A stretch of 64,000 bases of DNA from Pedobacter ginsenosidimutans (GCF_001442625.1 NZ_LMZQ01000005.1:372001-436000); one strand, 5' to 3'. Counted from the first letter of the stretch, positions 42,339-51,317 are shown. Numbers and translations: made by a program. Notes: generated by a model from the letters alone, not told the origin.

Positions 42339-45257
42339 TTAAGGTGTTTTTTGGCGGGCAATGTTGATCAGGAATTCATATAAATTAGTCTCAGGCTTAA
42401 GCTGAAGCTTCTTTCTTAAACGATATCGGCCCACTTCGATGGCTTTAATGGTTACATTCATCAACTGTGCCATTTCTTTTGATGAAAGATTCATCGATAA
42501 ATAGGCACAAAACTTTAAATCGTTCTGACTTAAATCAGGGTAAAGGTCTTTAAGCTTATTAAAAAATTCGGTGTTTACATGATTAAAGTGAACGCTCAAA
42601 TGATCCAGTTCCTGGTCTTTCTTTTCCACATCCCTGATTAACCTGATGAGGTGCCTGAAACTTGGCGAGCTCTCATTAATATCGTGGTTTTTAATTACGG
42701 CCGATATCACTTCTTTAATCTTGGCCAATACTTTGCCCCGCTGTACCAGGTGCATGGTCATGGTAGAAAGTTCTTTGTTCTTATAATTTACATCGGCTTC
42801 TAACTTTTCGTTCTGCAGCCTAACAATTTCCTTTTCATTCCTGTCCAGCTCCAGCTGATGCAGGTAACTCATCCGCTCCTGCTCTTTAATGTGTTTTCGC
42901 TTCTGCCACCTAATAATCAACCTGATTAACAGCACAATCAGAATCAGGTAAAAAATCCTCATCCATATGGTATTGTACCAGGCTGGCAGCACTACAAAAG
43001 TATAAGCTACCACTTCCGATTCGTTACCTACGTCTGTTCTGGCTTTAATATTGAAAGTATATTTACCGGCAGGCAGATTGGTATAATCCTTTTCGCTTTT
43101 TGTAGCCCATGCCGACCATTCCTTGTCGAAACCAACCAGCTGATAACTGAATTTAATGTTTTTATCATGCTCGAACAATGTAGAGGAATATTCGAAATGC
43201 ATTGAATTTAAATCATTAGTGTATTCTGGTATCTCGTTTTGATCCTGTTTGGCAGAAATTACACCCTTGGTTGTAAAATAGCCACCAAAAACCAAACTAT
43301 CTTTTTTACCAAGCAGTTTAATCTGCCCCAGTACTACAATTGGTTTGGTTATGTTTTCGATGTATTTTTCATAATTGATATGATAAGCTCCTTTATTTGC
43401 CCCAATAAATATGTTCTTACTATCTAAGGGGTAAATAGATTCGAAGCCGCCTACTACTTTCCCATCTAATTCGGGCAGATAAAAAATACTAAAAGGATTC
43501 GATCCCGATGGCCGGCTAAAATCGATTACGCCTACCTTTTTATTGCTTACAAACCAAATGTTCCCGTCGTTATCCTCCTTCATATACTGCACCGAAATAC
43601 CCTTTATGGCATTGGCCAATAATTTTAGTCGGACAAATTTCTTCTTCATGTTATCATATTCATAAACACCATCAACAGTTGCAATTACCACCCTGTTTTT
43701 TATGTGGTACACATAATTGTACAACTTAGAAGGTAATCCATCACGATCGGTGTACATGGTGGTACGCAGTACGTGCTTATGATCGGGCTGCAATTCTATT
43801 TTATATACGCCGTGGTAAGGGTGCGATGCCCAGATATGATCGGGGTTATTATTATCTGCCACAATAAACCGCAGCGGCTCATTTATGCCGTCAATTCTTC
43901 CGCCATTGTTAAACACGCCATCCTTATAATTTAAGCGCTGCAAGCCCCAATAGGTACCGGCAATAACCTCGCTGCTTGGGTAAACCCGATCTAAAGTTTG
44001 GTACAACCAGGTACCGGGTAAATAGTAAAGCGGCTTAGCTACATTGTTCTGCACCAAAAGTGTGCCCTCCTCATGTGCCAGCAACAGCTGGCTGTTAATC
44101 TCATCAAGCCCCCAAACCTGCCCTTTGGTATTTTTCACCTCCTCAAAATTTGAGGTGGCATAACTTAAATCTTTGGCAGCGGGATTAACTTTGGTCATAT
44201 ACAAACCGTTCGATGTACCAATGTAAACCGATTGGTTAAATTTCCTGAATGCATAACTCGTAATCTGCTTGGTACGGTCAGGAAAAATGCTTTTAATGGC
44301 GCTGTTTATGGCTACATAGGCAATCCCATCGTCTAAAGCCAGCCACATGTTCTTATCCCTATCCTGCAGAATGCCCCTTACATTGTTGTTCTGCAAACCT
44401 TCCCTATAATTGTATTTCTGGATCAGTTCTCCACTTTTGTTCATGATATATACCCCGCCAGAGGTGGTACCTACTACATAAAGATTTTGATTGATCTGAT
44501 TGGCAAAATAAATCCGGTCGTTAAAAAACACATGATCAAGATTGGTTTTTAAGGGCTTAAGCTGATGGTTAATCAATAGAAAAAAACCACCTTTTAAGGT
44601 AGAAACCATCAAAGTATCGCCATTATAAGGTAAAATAGCTGTAATAGACGATTTCTTGAAAACCGGATCAGCACAAAAAGGTTTCCACATTTCCTGCTCG
44701 TAAACCATTAAAACCGATTCTTCCGATTGGGCAAACACTTTATTATTGGCAATGCCCATAAATAGCCATGCGGTACTGGGTTTATAGTTTTTAATTACCC
44801 CATCCTTATAATGCAGAATGGAATTGTTCGATCTGAAAAAAACTTCGTCATGGATAATCGAGATGTCCCATATATCGGCCAGTTTCCGCAGTTTTTCGGG
44901 CAGCAGGCCTAAAAGCGAAGTATATTTTAAAATCCCTTTCTCATTGGGATAATAAAAACCAAATTCATCCTGTCCACCTACGTAAATCCGGTTTTTAGAG
45001 TCGATCCCAATCGAGCGTACCGAAGTATAATTAGGTAAGCGAAACAGATTCCAATAGCGACCATTAAAAGTAAGCAGCCCCTCATTGTTCCCAAAATAAA
45101 GAATCCCGTTTTTATCCTGCTTAACATCCCAGTTCTGCATCCCTGCGTTGTACTGTTCGTTATTGTAATTTACAATCTGCGGAATGCCCAAAAGATCCTG
45201 GGCCGGTGCATGATAGCCCATCAGGAGAAAAGTAACGGCAAGCAGAAGTTTATACAT
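42339..45257 (-). CDS. membrane-spanning ligand-binding propeller / LuxR-type HTH regulator
   Basis: A 972-residue one-component sensor. A signal peptide is followed by two seven-bladed propellers of the Reg_prop type (NEQYNAGMQNWDVKQDKNGILYFGNNEGLLTFNGRYW is the classic first repeat). A Y_Y_Y domain (about 655-750, ending NLPAGKYTFNIKARTDVGNES) and one transmembrane helix (about 760-780) come next. A coiled coil (to about 830) and a C-terminal LuxR-type HTH (LSQNDLKFCAYLSMNLSSKEMAQLMNVTIKAIEVGRYRLRKKL) complete it. There is no histidine kinase or receiver, unlike hybrid two-component PUL sensors. It lies directly upstream of susC on the same strand and very probably activates the operon in response to the oligosaccharide. 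Confidence 0.93.
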   Translation of the reverse strand: MYKLLLAVTFLLMGYHAPAQDLLGIPQIVNYNNEQYNAGMQNWDVKQDKNGILYFGNNEGLLTFNGRYWNLFRLPNYTSVRSIGIDSKNRIYVGGQDEFGFYYPNEKGILKYTSLLGLLPEKLRKLADIWDISIIHDEVFFRSNNSILHYKDGVIKNYKPSTAWLFMGIANNKVFAQSEESVLMVYEQEMWKPFCADPVFKKSSITAILPYNGDTLMVSTLKGGFFLLINHQLKPLKTNLDHVFFNDRIYFANQINQNLYVVGTTSGGVYIMNKSGELIQKYNYREGLQNNNVRGILQDRDKNMWLALDDGIAYVAINSAIKSIFPDRTKQITSYAFRKFNQSVYIGTSNGLYMTKVNPAAKDLSYATSNFEEVKNTKGQVWGLDEINSQLLLAHEEGTLLVQNNVAKPLYYLPGTWLYQTLDRVYPSSEVIAGTYWGLQRLNYKDGVFNNGGRIDGINEPLRFIVADNNNPDHIWASHPYHGVYKIELQPDHKHVLRTTMYTDRDGLPSKLYNYVYHIKNRVVIATVDGVYEYDNMKKKFVRLKLLANAIKGISVQYMKEDNDGNIWFVSNKKVGVIDFSRPSGSNPFSIFYLPELDGKVVGGFESIYPLDSKNIFIGANKGAYHINYEKYIENITKPIVVLGQIKLLGKKDSLVFGGYFTTKGVISAKQDQNEIPEYTNDLNSMHFEYSSTLFEHDKNIKFSYQLVGFDKEWSAWATKSEKDYTNLPAGKYTFNIKARTDVGNESEVVAYTFVVLPAWYNTIWMRIFYLILIVLLIRLIIRWQKRKHIKEQERMSYLHQLELDRNEKEIVRLQNEKLEADVNYKNKELSTMTMHLVQRGKVLAKIKEVISAVIKNHDINESSPSFRHLIRLIRDVEKKDQELDHLSVHFNHVNTEFFNKLKDLYPDLSQNDLKFCAYLSMNLSSKEMAQLMNVTIKAIEVGRYRLRKKLQLKPETNLYEFLINIARQKTP

Positions 45258-45574
45258 ATGGTTAGGGATGATTAGCCCGCAATAATAAATATATAATTTT
45301 AATTCCGGTTAACATTGCTTACATCATCCACCAGAACAAATCATTTTTGAGCATAAAATAGCTAATGCTTATTTTCTTAGGCATACCAAGGTGCCTTAGA
45401 TGGAAAAAATGAAAGCTTATGTATTCTTATATGGTAAAATGACTCCTAAGGTGGGTATTTGCTTGAGGTTTGGTTAGAAAATTTGATCTTATTTTTTGGA
45501 GCGGCCTGCCTGTAATGCTTAGAGTTGCTTCAGTCCCGCTTTTACTTCAAGTCCTCGCTGCGGGCTTTCCGTTC

Positions 45575-45592
45575 ATCCGATAGCTATCGGAT
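45575..45592. repeat. 18-bp perfect palindrome, copy 3
   Basis: Identical to the copies at 9921 and 19080; here embedded in the GCAGCGAGGACT-type repeat (45533-45600, minus orientation). Confidence 0.85.
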
Positions 45593-45645
45593 CGGGGCTA
45601 GTTTGCTGAGACTGTGCAATGAAATTAAAAGCGTCAAGGGTTTCT

Positions 45646-45703
45646 AACCATATAAGAATTTAAGGACATGTAAGCCCATCTGTTCTTACATGTCTTATAT
45701 GGT
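45646..45703. repeat. CCATATAAG-type repeat forming a long hairpin, copy 2
   Basis: AACCATATAAGAATTTAAGG-ACATGTAAG, then CTTACATGTCTTATATGGT in inverse. The right arm matches the left one except for nine extra bases in the left arm. Confidence 0.65.
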
Positions 45704-45758
45704 AAAAATAATTAGAGAAAAATATCTTGATCAGAATCTCTTAGTTGGTAAAAAATCA

Positions 45759-46418
45759 TTATTTCATTAAATACGGTTCTAGCGCTTTTCGCCAGATGGC
45801 ATAACCAGCTGCGTTCATGTGCAACATATCATCCACAAAAAGTTCTGGCCTAAGTTGCCCGTCTTTGGTTAGCATCAGCGGATATATATTAACGAATTTC
45901 GTATTGGCCTCTCCGGCTAAAAATTTCGCGATCAATGCATTCGAAGCTACTGCCTTTGCTTTAAATTTATCCCTGCTCGGGCTTGGTTTAATAGAAATAT
46001 AAACAATGGGCACCGTAGGCAATTTTGCCCTAATGGCCTGGTACAAACGCATGGTACGGTTCAAAACAGTATCAGGTGTTACCGTTTCGTTTGGTAAATC
46101 GTTCTCCCCCACATACAGTACAATCTGTTTTGGCTGGTAAGGAAAAACAACATCATTTAAATAATAGGTAATATCGTTTATTACAGCACCACCTATCCCA
46201 CGGTTTAAAGCATTGTATTTAGCAAAAATCTGTGTACAGTCGTCCCACTTCCTGATGGATGAACTTCCTACAAACAACACCGGATGAACGGGTGGTTTGT
46301 ACATTTGATCGTACTTTTTAATGGTTTGTACATCATCCCAAAAATTAGGTTTCTTTTGGGCAAAAGCAGTTACAGTTAAAAAAGAAATCAAAAGGAAGCT
46401 TAAAAATGATCTTTTCAT
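45759..46418 (-). CDS. SGNH/GDSL-type hydrolase, exported
   Basis: The start is set at ATG 46418, giving signal peptide MKRSFLSFLLISFLTVTAFA-Q and a 219-residue product. SGNH blocks: block I HPVLFVGSSSIRKWDD (Ser nucleophile in G-S-S-S), block II Gly in NRGIGGAVIND, block III YVGENDLPN (Asn of G-E-N-D) and block V DMLHMNAAGYAIW (Asp-x-x-His). All catalytic positions are present. Members of this type are esterases, often acetyl esterases on polysaccharides, or platelet-activating-factor acetylhydrolase-like. It lies about 500 bases behind the PUL regulator on the same strand; a contribution to glycan de-esterification is possible but not shown. Confidence 0.88.
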   Translation of the reverse strand: MKRSFLSFLLISFLTVTAFAQKKPNFWDDVQTIKKYDQMYKPPVHPVLFVGSSSIRKWDDCTQIFAKYNALNRGIGGAVINDITYYLNDVVFPYQPKQIVLYVGENDLPNETVTPDTVLNRTMRLYQAIRAKLPTVPIVYISIKPSPSRDKFKAKAVASNALIAKFLAGEANTKFVNIYPLMLTKDGQLRPELFVDDMLHMNAAGYAIWRKALEPYLMK

Positions 46419-46915
46419 GCGAATAAGGATGTTTAAAGGCTCACAATATACCAATATCCTATTTTTTACAATCAATTCAATCAAATTTATTACTGTATGT
46501 AAAAGGAATAGATTGAAGTTTTCTGTAGAGTAGTGCCTGATTCGCCTGCATTGAGTAATGCAGGCAAACAGGTCTTGTTATCATCAACTAACCAAATATA
46601 ATGATAAACAAATATAGATCTTTATTTAGAACTATTCTAAATAATTAACAATAATTAACTAAAAGAATAGTAAAATACTAACAATCAATCCATTTAATTT
46701 TAAAGAAGAATGCTTAACAACCCCTGGAATGAAGCTTTTTAATAAAATTGTTAAAAAATTCTCTTTGCAGGCATCACCTATCAAGCTAAGCCTGTTGAAG
46801 GTTATTAACGAATAATTTGCCATGATTAGTATAAATGAGTTTCCCGCTGATGCCAATTTTTTAGAATCTGTCATCCTGAGCGTAGTCGAAGGATCTTTTA
46901 TGATAGATACCCGCT

Positions 46916-47046
46916 CTGTCCGTAGAGTTAAGCATAGCGTCTCTATGGGTACATGAATAAAATTGAGTTTATAAACTCAGTTAAAACGAGTCACAGCCTC
47001 TTTTCTATATATTGATCCGTAGAGCCCTTCGGAACGCTACTGACAG
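46916..47046. repeat. MITE-like element, copy 2 (131 bp)
   Basis: The left end CTGTCCGTAGAGTTAAGC is identical in its first 18 bases to copy 1 (18896). The right end AACGCTACTGACAG is degenerate. Internal inverted repeats are conserved. Confidence 0.8.
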
Positions 47047-47132
47047 ACACAAATACAATCAAAGTTGACCATTAACAGGGTCTTCGACTCCGCTCAGACT
47101 GACAAACAATAAATTTAGCCCTTGAAACCGCT

Positions 47133-47234
47133 CTGTCCGTAGAGTTAAGCATAGCGTCTCTATGGATACAAGAATAAAATTGAGTTTATAAACTCAATTA
47201 AAACGAGTCACAGACTCTTTTCTATTATTGACAG
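47133..47234. repeat. MITE-like element, copy 3 (102 bp, right side deleted)
   Basis: Nearly identical to copy 2 up to CTCTTTTCTAT, then jumps directly to TGACAG, so the CCGTAGAGCCC...segment is missing. It lies 86 bases from copy 2 in the same orientation. Confidence 0.78.
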
Positions 47235-47332
47235 ACACATACACGTGAAGAGGACTTGTAATGGAAAGCAGGGCTACAATCCGCCAAGCCCCACTGCCCT
47301 TTCATTTCCAAAAATTCAAATAAAACTATCTG

Positions 47333-49414
47333 TTAACCTCTGAAACCAGCGCTGAATCTATTAAATTCCAACGATAAAGCCGCAATATGTGCCAGTTTTT
47401 GCCTTGTAGAATGGTCATCATGATCAGCATCTATTATATTAACATTGGGCACAGCATCACTTTTTAGCACCGCTCCAGTACTGAGGTTACTTACAATCTG
47501 GCTAACCAACAACGGGTCGGCCTGTTCGGGTTTATGGTTAAGCGAAAGGTATATAGAAGTAATAATCGCATTGATCTGGTAAATGGTCGATTGTACGCCA
47601 TACAAACCGTTAAAATCGATATGTTTCCGCATCGGCTCCTGGCTGGCCGACTCAATCGCTTCGCTTAATGCCGATAAACTCAGGTTGGCATTTTTCCGGG
47701 CCATGCGTGAGATATTCTCGTCCAGGTTTTCCTTCCTTTCTATCGCCATCTGCAAATAGTGCAAACTGTCTTTTGTGGCTTTGCTTATTTTCTCTTTCAA
47801 CTGGTGGCTGTCCCAAATTGGGAAAAGATAAGTGGCAAAAATGGCAATTACACAACCCAGCACCGTAAATATAATCCTGTCGTGTACAATATGATCGAAA
47901 TGCCCTTGGTAACTGCCCAATGTTAAAATTACCGCAGGGGTAATAAACAATACACTTACGGTATAGTTTAAGCGGTTAAAGGCATAAAAACCCAATAGAA
48001 AAATCACTGAAAAAGAAAGCAGCAACGTTGGGCTCTTTACAAAATAAATGATGATCAATCCGATTACAACCCCGCCAAGGCTTCCTTTTAACCGCTGTAA
48101 GTTCCGTTTCCAGGTAATCGAAAATTTGGGCCGCGCCACAATTACCAGGGTAAGAAAAAGCCAGTAACTGTATTTACTCGGTTCCAACTGCCAGATGAGC
48201 AAGAAACCAAACAGAAAACAGATGGCCAGCCGCAGCGAAAACCTAAAGATCGGCGATTTTAAGGTAAGGTGTTCCCTGATCGAAAAGCGATCGCCGGTAA
48301 CAAATAAGGGATAAGAAATAGATCCGCTCAGTTCTTGTAAGTCTTTTTCAGGCCTGCGCTCGTTACCCCTGATCATTTCGATAATGCGCACAATATCGTT
48401 CATGTTCGAAACCACTTTCAATACAATTCTACGCTGGGTTTCGTTTAAACGCTCCATTTCCTGCAACAGCATTACCCGTTTCTGGTAATATTCGATATTG
48501 GTGGCCAATTCTCCCTTATAAGCCTTTGCCGATCGAACGTGCCTACCCAATTGTTCAAGCTCTTTGGCCAGTAATCCAATCAAGGTGGCAATCAGTTTCA
48601 GGCTCGGGCCTTTTGCCAGCGTTTTGCGTACCAAAACATAATCGTAATGTACGGCATTCAACTGCTCATACAAATCGATCAGTAACCGCGCCCTTTCCAA
48701 TAGCAATTGACCTTTAGGGTTATCGGGGTTCATGGCGTATTTATCGGTAAGCAGCAGATTCCTGATCAGCTCATGTTTCTGGTTAACCTTAATGTGCAGT
48801 TTTATGGCTTCTTTTTGTTGCAGATCGAGCGGAACATCCACATCGTAATTCTTCGCCTTGGCATTCAAAAATACTGCGCTGCTCATCAGGCATTCGAAAA
48901 TGGCGTGGTGAAGCGAACGGTAAGGGCGGATTAAAATCTGGATTAAACTGATGATATAATACCAAATCCCGCCAAGCAGGATATAACTGCTAAAATACAG
49001 CGGTCGCTCCGGGTGAAGCCCCATCACAAAAGTACACACAATCAGTGCCATGGTACCAATCAGGGAGAGTTTCTGCCCATATACGGCAAACATCGAAAAG
49101 ATGAAAGCGGCAATTACAACAATCACCGCAGTGAGGTAAACATGATCTAAAACTGATGAAACCACCAAGGTAGTGGCAAAAAAGACGATAATGCTTGATA
49201 GCGCCGTTTTCAGTTTGTTCAGTCGGTTATCTGGCAAATCGGTCAGGCTGATCAATAAAGCACCAACCCCTATTCCTTTTGCTGCTTCAGGATTGCCCAG
49301 GTAAAAGAACAACATAATGGGCAATACCACAGTAATGGTGGTGCGCAGGGCATCAGAAAAGTACTCGCCTAAAAAGAAATACGAAATGGTAGAGCCGATA
49401 CTGTTTTTGCCCAT
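47333..49414 (-). CDS. FUSC-family inner-membrane protein (YccS-like)
   Basis: A 693-residue protein with two membrane blocks: about five or six helices at residues 15-165 (TITVVLPIMLFFYLGNPEAAKG..., FFATTLVVSSVLDHVYLTAVIVVI, GILWYYIISLIQILIRPYRSLHHAIFECL-like segment) and a second block at 400-545. Each block is followed by a long cytosolic helical region. The second block starts RLAICFLFGFLLIWQLEPSKYSYWLFLTLVIVARPKFSITWKRNLQRLKGSLGGVVIGLI, the fusaric acid resistance/aluminium-activated malate-transporter-like (FUSC) signature. Relatives export aromatic acids. The substrate is unknown. It is transcribed alone, with repeats on both sides. Confidence 0.88.
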   Translation of the reverse strand: MGKNSIGSTISYFFLGEYFSDALRTTITVVLPIMLFFYLGNPEAAKGIGVGALLISLTDLPDNRLNKLKTALSSIIVFFATTLVVSSVLDHVYLTAVIVVIAAFIFSMFAVYGQKLSLIGTMALIVCTFVMGLHPERPLYFSSYILLGGIWYYIISLIQILIRPYRSLHHAIFECLMSSAVFLNAKAKNYDVDVPLDLQQKEAIKLHIKVNQKHELIRNLLLTDKYAMNPDNPKGQLLLERARLLIDLYEQLNAVHYDYVLVRKTLAKGPSLKLIATLIGLLAKELEQLGRHVRSAKAYKGELATNIEYYQKRVMLLQEMERLNETQRRIVLKVVSNMNDIVRIIEMIRGNERRPEKDLQELSGSISYPLFVTGDRFSIREHLTLKSPIFRFSLRLAICFLFGFLLIWQLEPSKYSYWLFLTLVIVARPKFSITWKRNLQRLKGSLGGVVIGLIIIYFVKSPTLLLSFSVIFLLGFYAFNRLNYTVSVLFITPAVILTLGSYQGHFDHIVHDRIIFTVLGCVIAIFATYLFPIWDSHQLKEKISKATKDSLHYLQMAIERKENLDENISRMARKNANLSLSALSEAIESASQEPMRKHIDFNGLYGVQSTIYQINAIITSIYLSLNHKPEQADPLLVSQIVSNLSTGAVLKSDAVPNVNIIDADHDDHSTRQKLAHIAALSLEFNRFSAGFRG

Positions 49415-49728
49415 GAATATGTTAATGAATGCTGATAATTGATAAAAGCTGCAAAGATAACAGATTTATAATGCATGCATAACAAATAGCTACACAAAAC
49501 CAGATACCGATCTGTTCTTTAGGATTTAGAAGCGTAATTGCGTGTTCATAACTTAATCTTATGTGTTTCTCCGTAGTGACGCTGCGCTGAACACTACGGA
49601 GAGGAAGGTACCGATCTGTTCTTTAGGATTTAGAAGAGTAATTGCGTGTTCATAACTTAATCTTATATGTTACTCCGTAGTGACGCTGCGCTGAACACTA
49701 CGGAGAGAAGAAATTATGCTGTGTCTTA
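49415..49728. other. 314-bp spacer filled by a tandem repeat
   Basis: Between two minus-strand genes (FUSC is downstream of the methyltransferase). The FUSC promoter should lie in the first 90 bases. The remainder is two units of a 104-bp repeat. Confidence 0.7.
49506..49713. repeat. two tandem copies of a 104-bp unit with internal hairpin
   Basis: Units start at 49506 and 49610 and differ at only a few positions (for example AAGCGTAA/AAGAGTAA). Each contains the perfect inverted repeat CTCCGTAGTG...CACTACGGAG with a 13-base loop. Confidence 0.9.
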
Positions 49729-50550
49729 TTATTTCCACGCCTGACTGAATACAGCACTTATTGGAGCGATCATGGGAGCAGCCCCGAATTTTTCAGCAAG
49801 TTCTTTTTCCACCTTAATTTTTATCTCGTCTATACAGGAAGGATTATGTTTTTTGATCTCCTCATAAACAGGCCCCCACTCTACCAGACCGCATGCAGCT
49901 TCTTTTGCGGTTGGACTTACGGAAAAAAGTTTTACTTTTTCAATTGATATTTTTGCAAAGCCGGCATCCTTTAGTAATGGTGTTATAAGCGCTTCATTAT
50001 TCATCGAGGTTGCAAGATTATGCGATTCGGGCAAGGGCTGTTCTAAATATTTCATTGCAATAGACCTGGCAGAATAAGACGCCGCATTATTCTCCAGCTT
50101 ATCCCAGGTTGTAAATAAAAACAGGCCACCCGGTTTTAAAACCCGATAAGCCTCTGCAAATGCTTTCGCTTTATCAGGAACAAACATATACCCAAAGCAA
50201 CAAACAACTAAATCTATACTATTATCGCTAAAAGGAAGTTGCTGGGCATCAATATTTCGCCAGTCAATATCCAGTTGGCCCAATGTCTTTTTGGCTACGG
50301 CCAGCATCTCCTCACTAATATCTGAAGCGATTAGCTTTGCTGAGTATGGAATATGCTCCCGAATATGACGGGTAACACGGCCTGTCCCTGCCGCAATTTC
50401 GAGCACCACAGAAACCGGGATGGAGTGAATTCGTTTTGCAACTTCTATAGCATAGGGTTCAAAGAATAATGGGCCGAAAAACTGTTCGTAACGAGTAGCA
50501 GTATCTCCCGGCAAATCAGCCGAAGGATCTTTTGTCAAAGTATCGTTCAT
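49729..50550 (-). CDS. class I SAM-dependent methyltransferase
   Basis: A 273-residue cytosolic enzyme with a Methyltransf_11/UbiE-type core. Motif I is VSVVLEIAAGTGRVTRHI (about 49-66), motif II LIASDISEEMLAVAKK, motif III region IDAQQLPFSDNSIDLVVCCFGYMFV and post-III YRVLKPGGLFLFTTW. Such enzymes methylate small molecules such as quinone or antibiotic precursors. No pathway partner is near, so the substrate is unknown. It is transcribed on the minus strand, 45 bases beyond the tRNA-Lys 3' end. Confidence 0.9.
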   Translation of the reverse strand: MNDTLTKDPSADLPGDTATRYEQFFGPLFFEPYAIEVAKRIHSIPVSVVLEIAAGTGRVTRHIREHIPYSAKLIASDISEEMLAVAKKTLGQLDIDWRNIDAQQLPFSDNSIDLVVCCFGYMFVPDKAKAFAEAYRVLKPGGLFLFTTWDKLENNAASYSARSIAMKYLEQPLPESHNLATSMNNEALITPLLKDAGFAKISIEKVKLFSVSPTAKEAACGLVEWGPVYEEIKKHNPSCIDEIKIKVEKELAEKFGAAPMIAPISAVFSQAWK

Positions 50551-50595
50551 AAACGATTGATTTTATGATTCGTTCAAATACAATAAGTGATATTG

Positions 50596-50668
50596 TGACC
50601 CCTCAGGGGTTCGAACCCTGGACCCACAGATTAAGAGTCTGTTGCTCTACCAACTGAGCTAAGAAGTC
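50596..50668 (-). tRNA. tRNA-Lys (anticodon CTT)
   Basis: Read on the minus strand, the 73 bases fold into a complete cloverleaf. Acceptor GACTTCT pairs with AGGGGTC (G-U pairs at two or three positions), and the D arm is GCTC-AGTTGGTA-GAGC. The anticodon stem is ACAGA/TCTGT with loop CTCTTAA, giving anticodon CTT (codon AAG). The T arm is CAGGG-TTCGAAC-CCCTG and the discriminator base is A. CCA is not encoded. It stands alone between a methyltransferase and the accessory gene block. Confidence 0.96.
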
Positions 50669-50809
50669 TGGTGGATTAAATATAGGATTTGATGGTGATA
50701 TTAGAAAAATTAACCAAAGTTATTTATACCAATGTGATCGTACGGAAGCTGCAGTTATGTTACGTCTTTTACTTAATTTGGCTTTTAAAAAAATAGGATA
50801 AAAAACACT

Positions 50810-51253
50810 ATGAATAATTATATTTCTAGGGGTGGTTGGTTTAGCTTCACACTAGCCAATGGTTGGACAGAATATGATGATGCGGATGATTCTACTTATG
50901 CCTTCTGGAATGAGGCAGAGGAATCTTGGACCGGTAATTTTAGGATTACGGCCTTCCAATGGCCAAATGTAACTGACCCCATTGTGGATAAAGCTAGTGA
51001 ATATATTACTACTGAGGTTTTGGAAAATACAGATGCCCAGAAAATTATCTTAGGTGAGTATGACTGCGCGCATTACAAGAAAGAATTCGAGCAAGAGGGA
51101 GATCACCAAGTTATTTATTATTGGATGACGGGAAAACAAAATGATATATTTATCTGCACATTCTCAATTGATAAGAAACAGGAAGCAATGCCGATTAATG
51201 CAAGGGAACTAACGTCGGTTCAAAATATGATCGCCAGTATCAAAATCATCTAG
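50810..51253 (+). CDS. DUF3805-like protein
   Basis: A 147-residue cytosolic protein with no signal peptide. It begins NNYISRGGWFSFTLANGWTEYDDADDSTYAFWNEAEESWTGNFRITAF, an aromatic-rich start that I associate from memory with DUF3805. The rest alternates beta strands and short helices, with an acidic central region (KKEFEQEGDHQVIYYW). No catalytic motif is visible. It is the first of a run of orphan small genes behind tRNA-Lys. Such proteins often behave as single-gene immunity or small regulatory proteins in Bacteroidota, but nothing here proves that. Confidence 0.6.
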   Translation: MNNYISRGGWFSFTLANGWTEYDDADDSTYAFWNEAEESWTGNFRITAFQWPNVTDPIVDKASEYITTEVLENTDAQKIILGEYDCAHYKKEFEQEGDHQVIYYWMTGKQNDIFICTFSIDKKQEAMPINARELTSVQNMIASIKII

Positions 51254-51317
51254 AACGATTGATTGACTTTATTTATTTACCACTTTGGCAACTCATTAGC
51301 ATCAAGACAAAGACAGC

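Larger units (their letters stand above)
45258..45758. other. 501-bp intergenic region with repeats
   Basis: It holds the upstream region of the regulator gene, a CTTATATGGTA motif (45425-45436), a GCAGCGAGGAC-type repeat (45533-45600, minus) with the 18-bp palindrome (45575), and a CCATATAAG hairpin (45646-45703). No coding frame is supported. Confidence 0.6.
46419..47332. other. 914-bp intergenic region with two MITE-like copies
   Basis: The left half is very AT-rich and has a GCCTGCAT/ATGCAGGC hairpin (46544-46565). The CATCCTGAGCGTAGTCGAAGGATCT repeat phrase lies at 46873. Two related elements follow at 46916 and 47133, with a CTTCGACTCCGCTCAG-type phrase between them. No gene is supported; a 71-codon minus-strand frame at 46659-46874 ends inside the repeats. 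Confidence 0.6.

Noticed and set aside
46544..46565. GCCTGCAT/ATGCAGGC hairpin as a terminator
   Set aside because: No T-run follows on either strand and no gene ends nearby, so it is only a small inverted repeat.
46659..46874. 71-codon minus-strand frame near the MITE-like copies
   Set aside because: The region is AT-rich and intergenic, the frame ends in repeat sequence, and no motif or leader is visible.
50596..50668. tRNA-Lys as an integration site for the accessory block
   Set aside because: The 3' end of the tRNA faces left, away from the orphan genes. No partial tRNA copy or integrase was found, so an att site is not supported.
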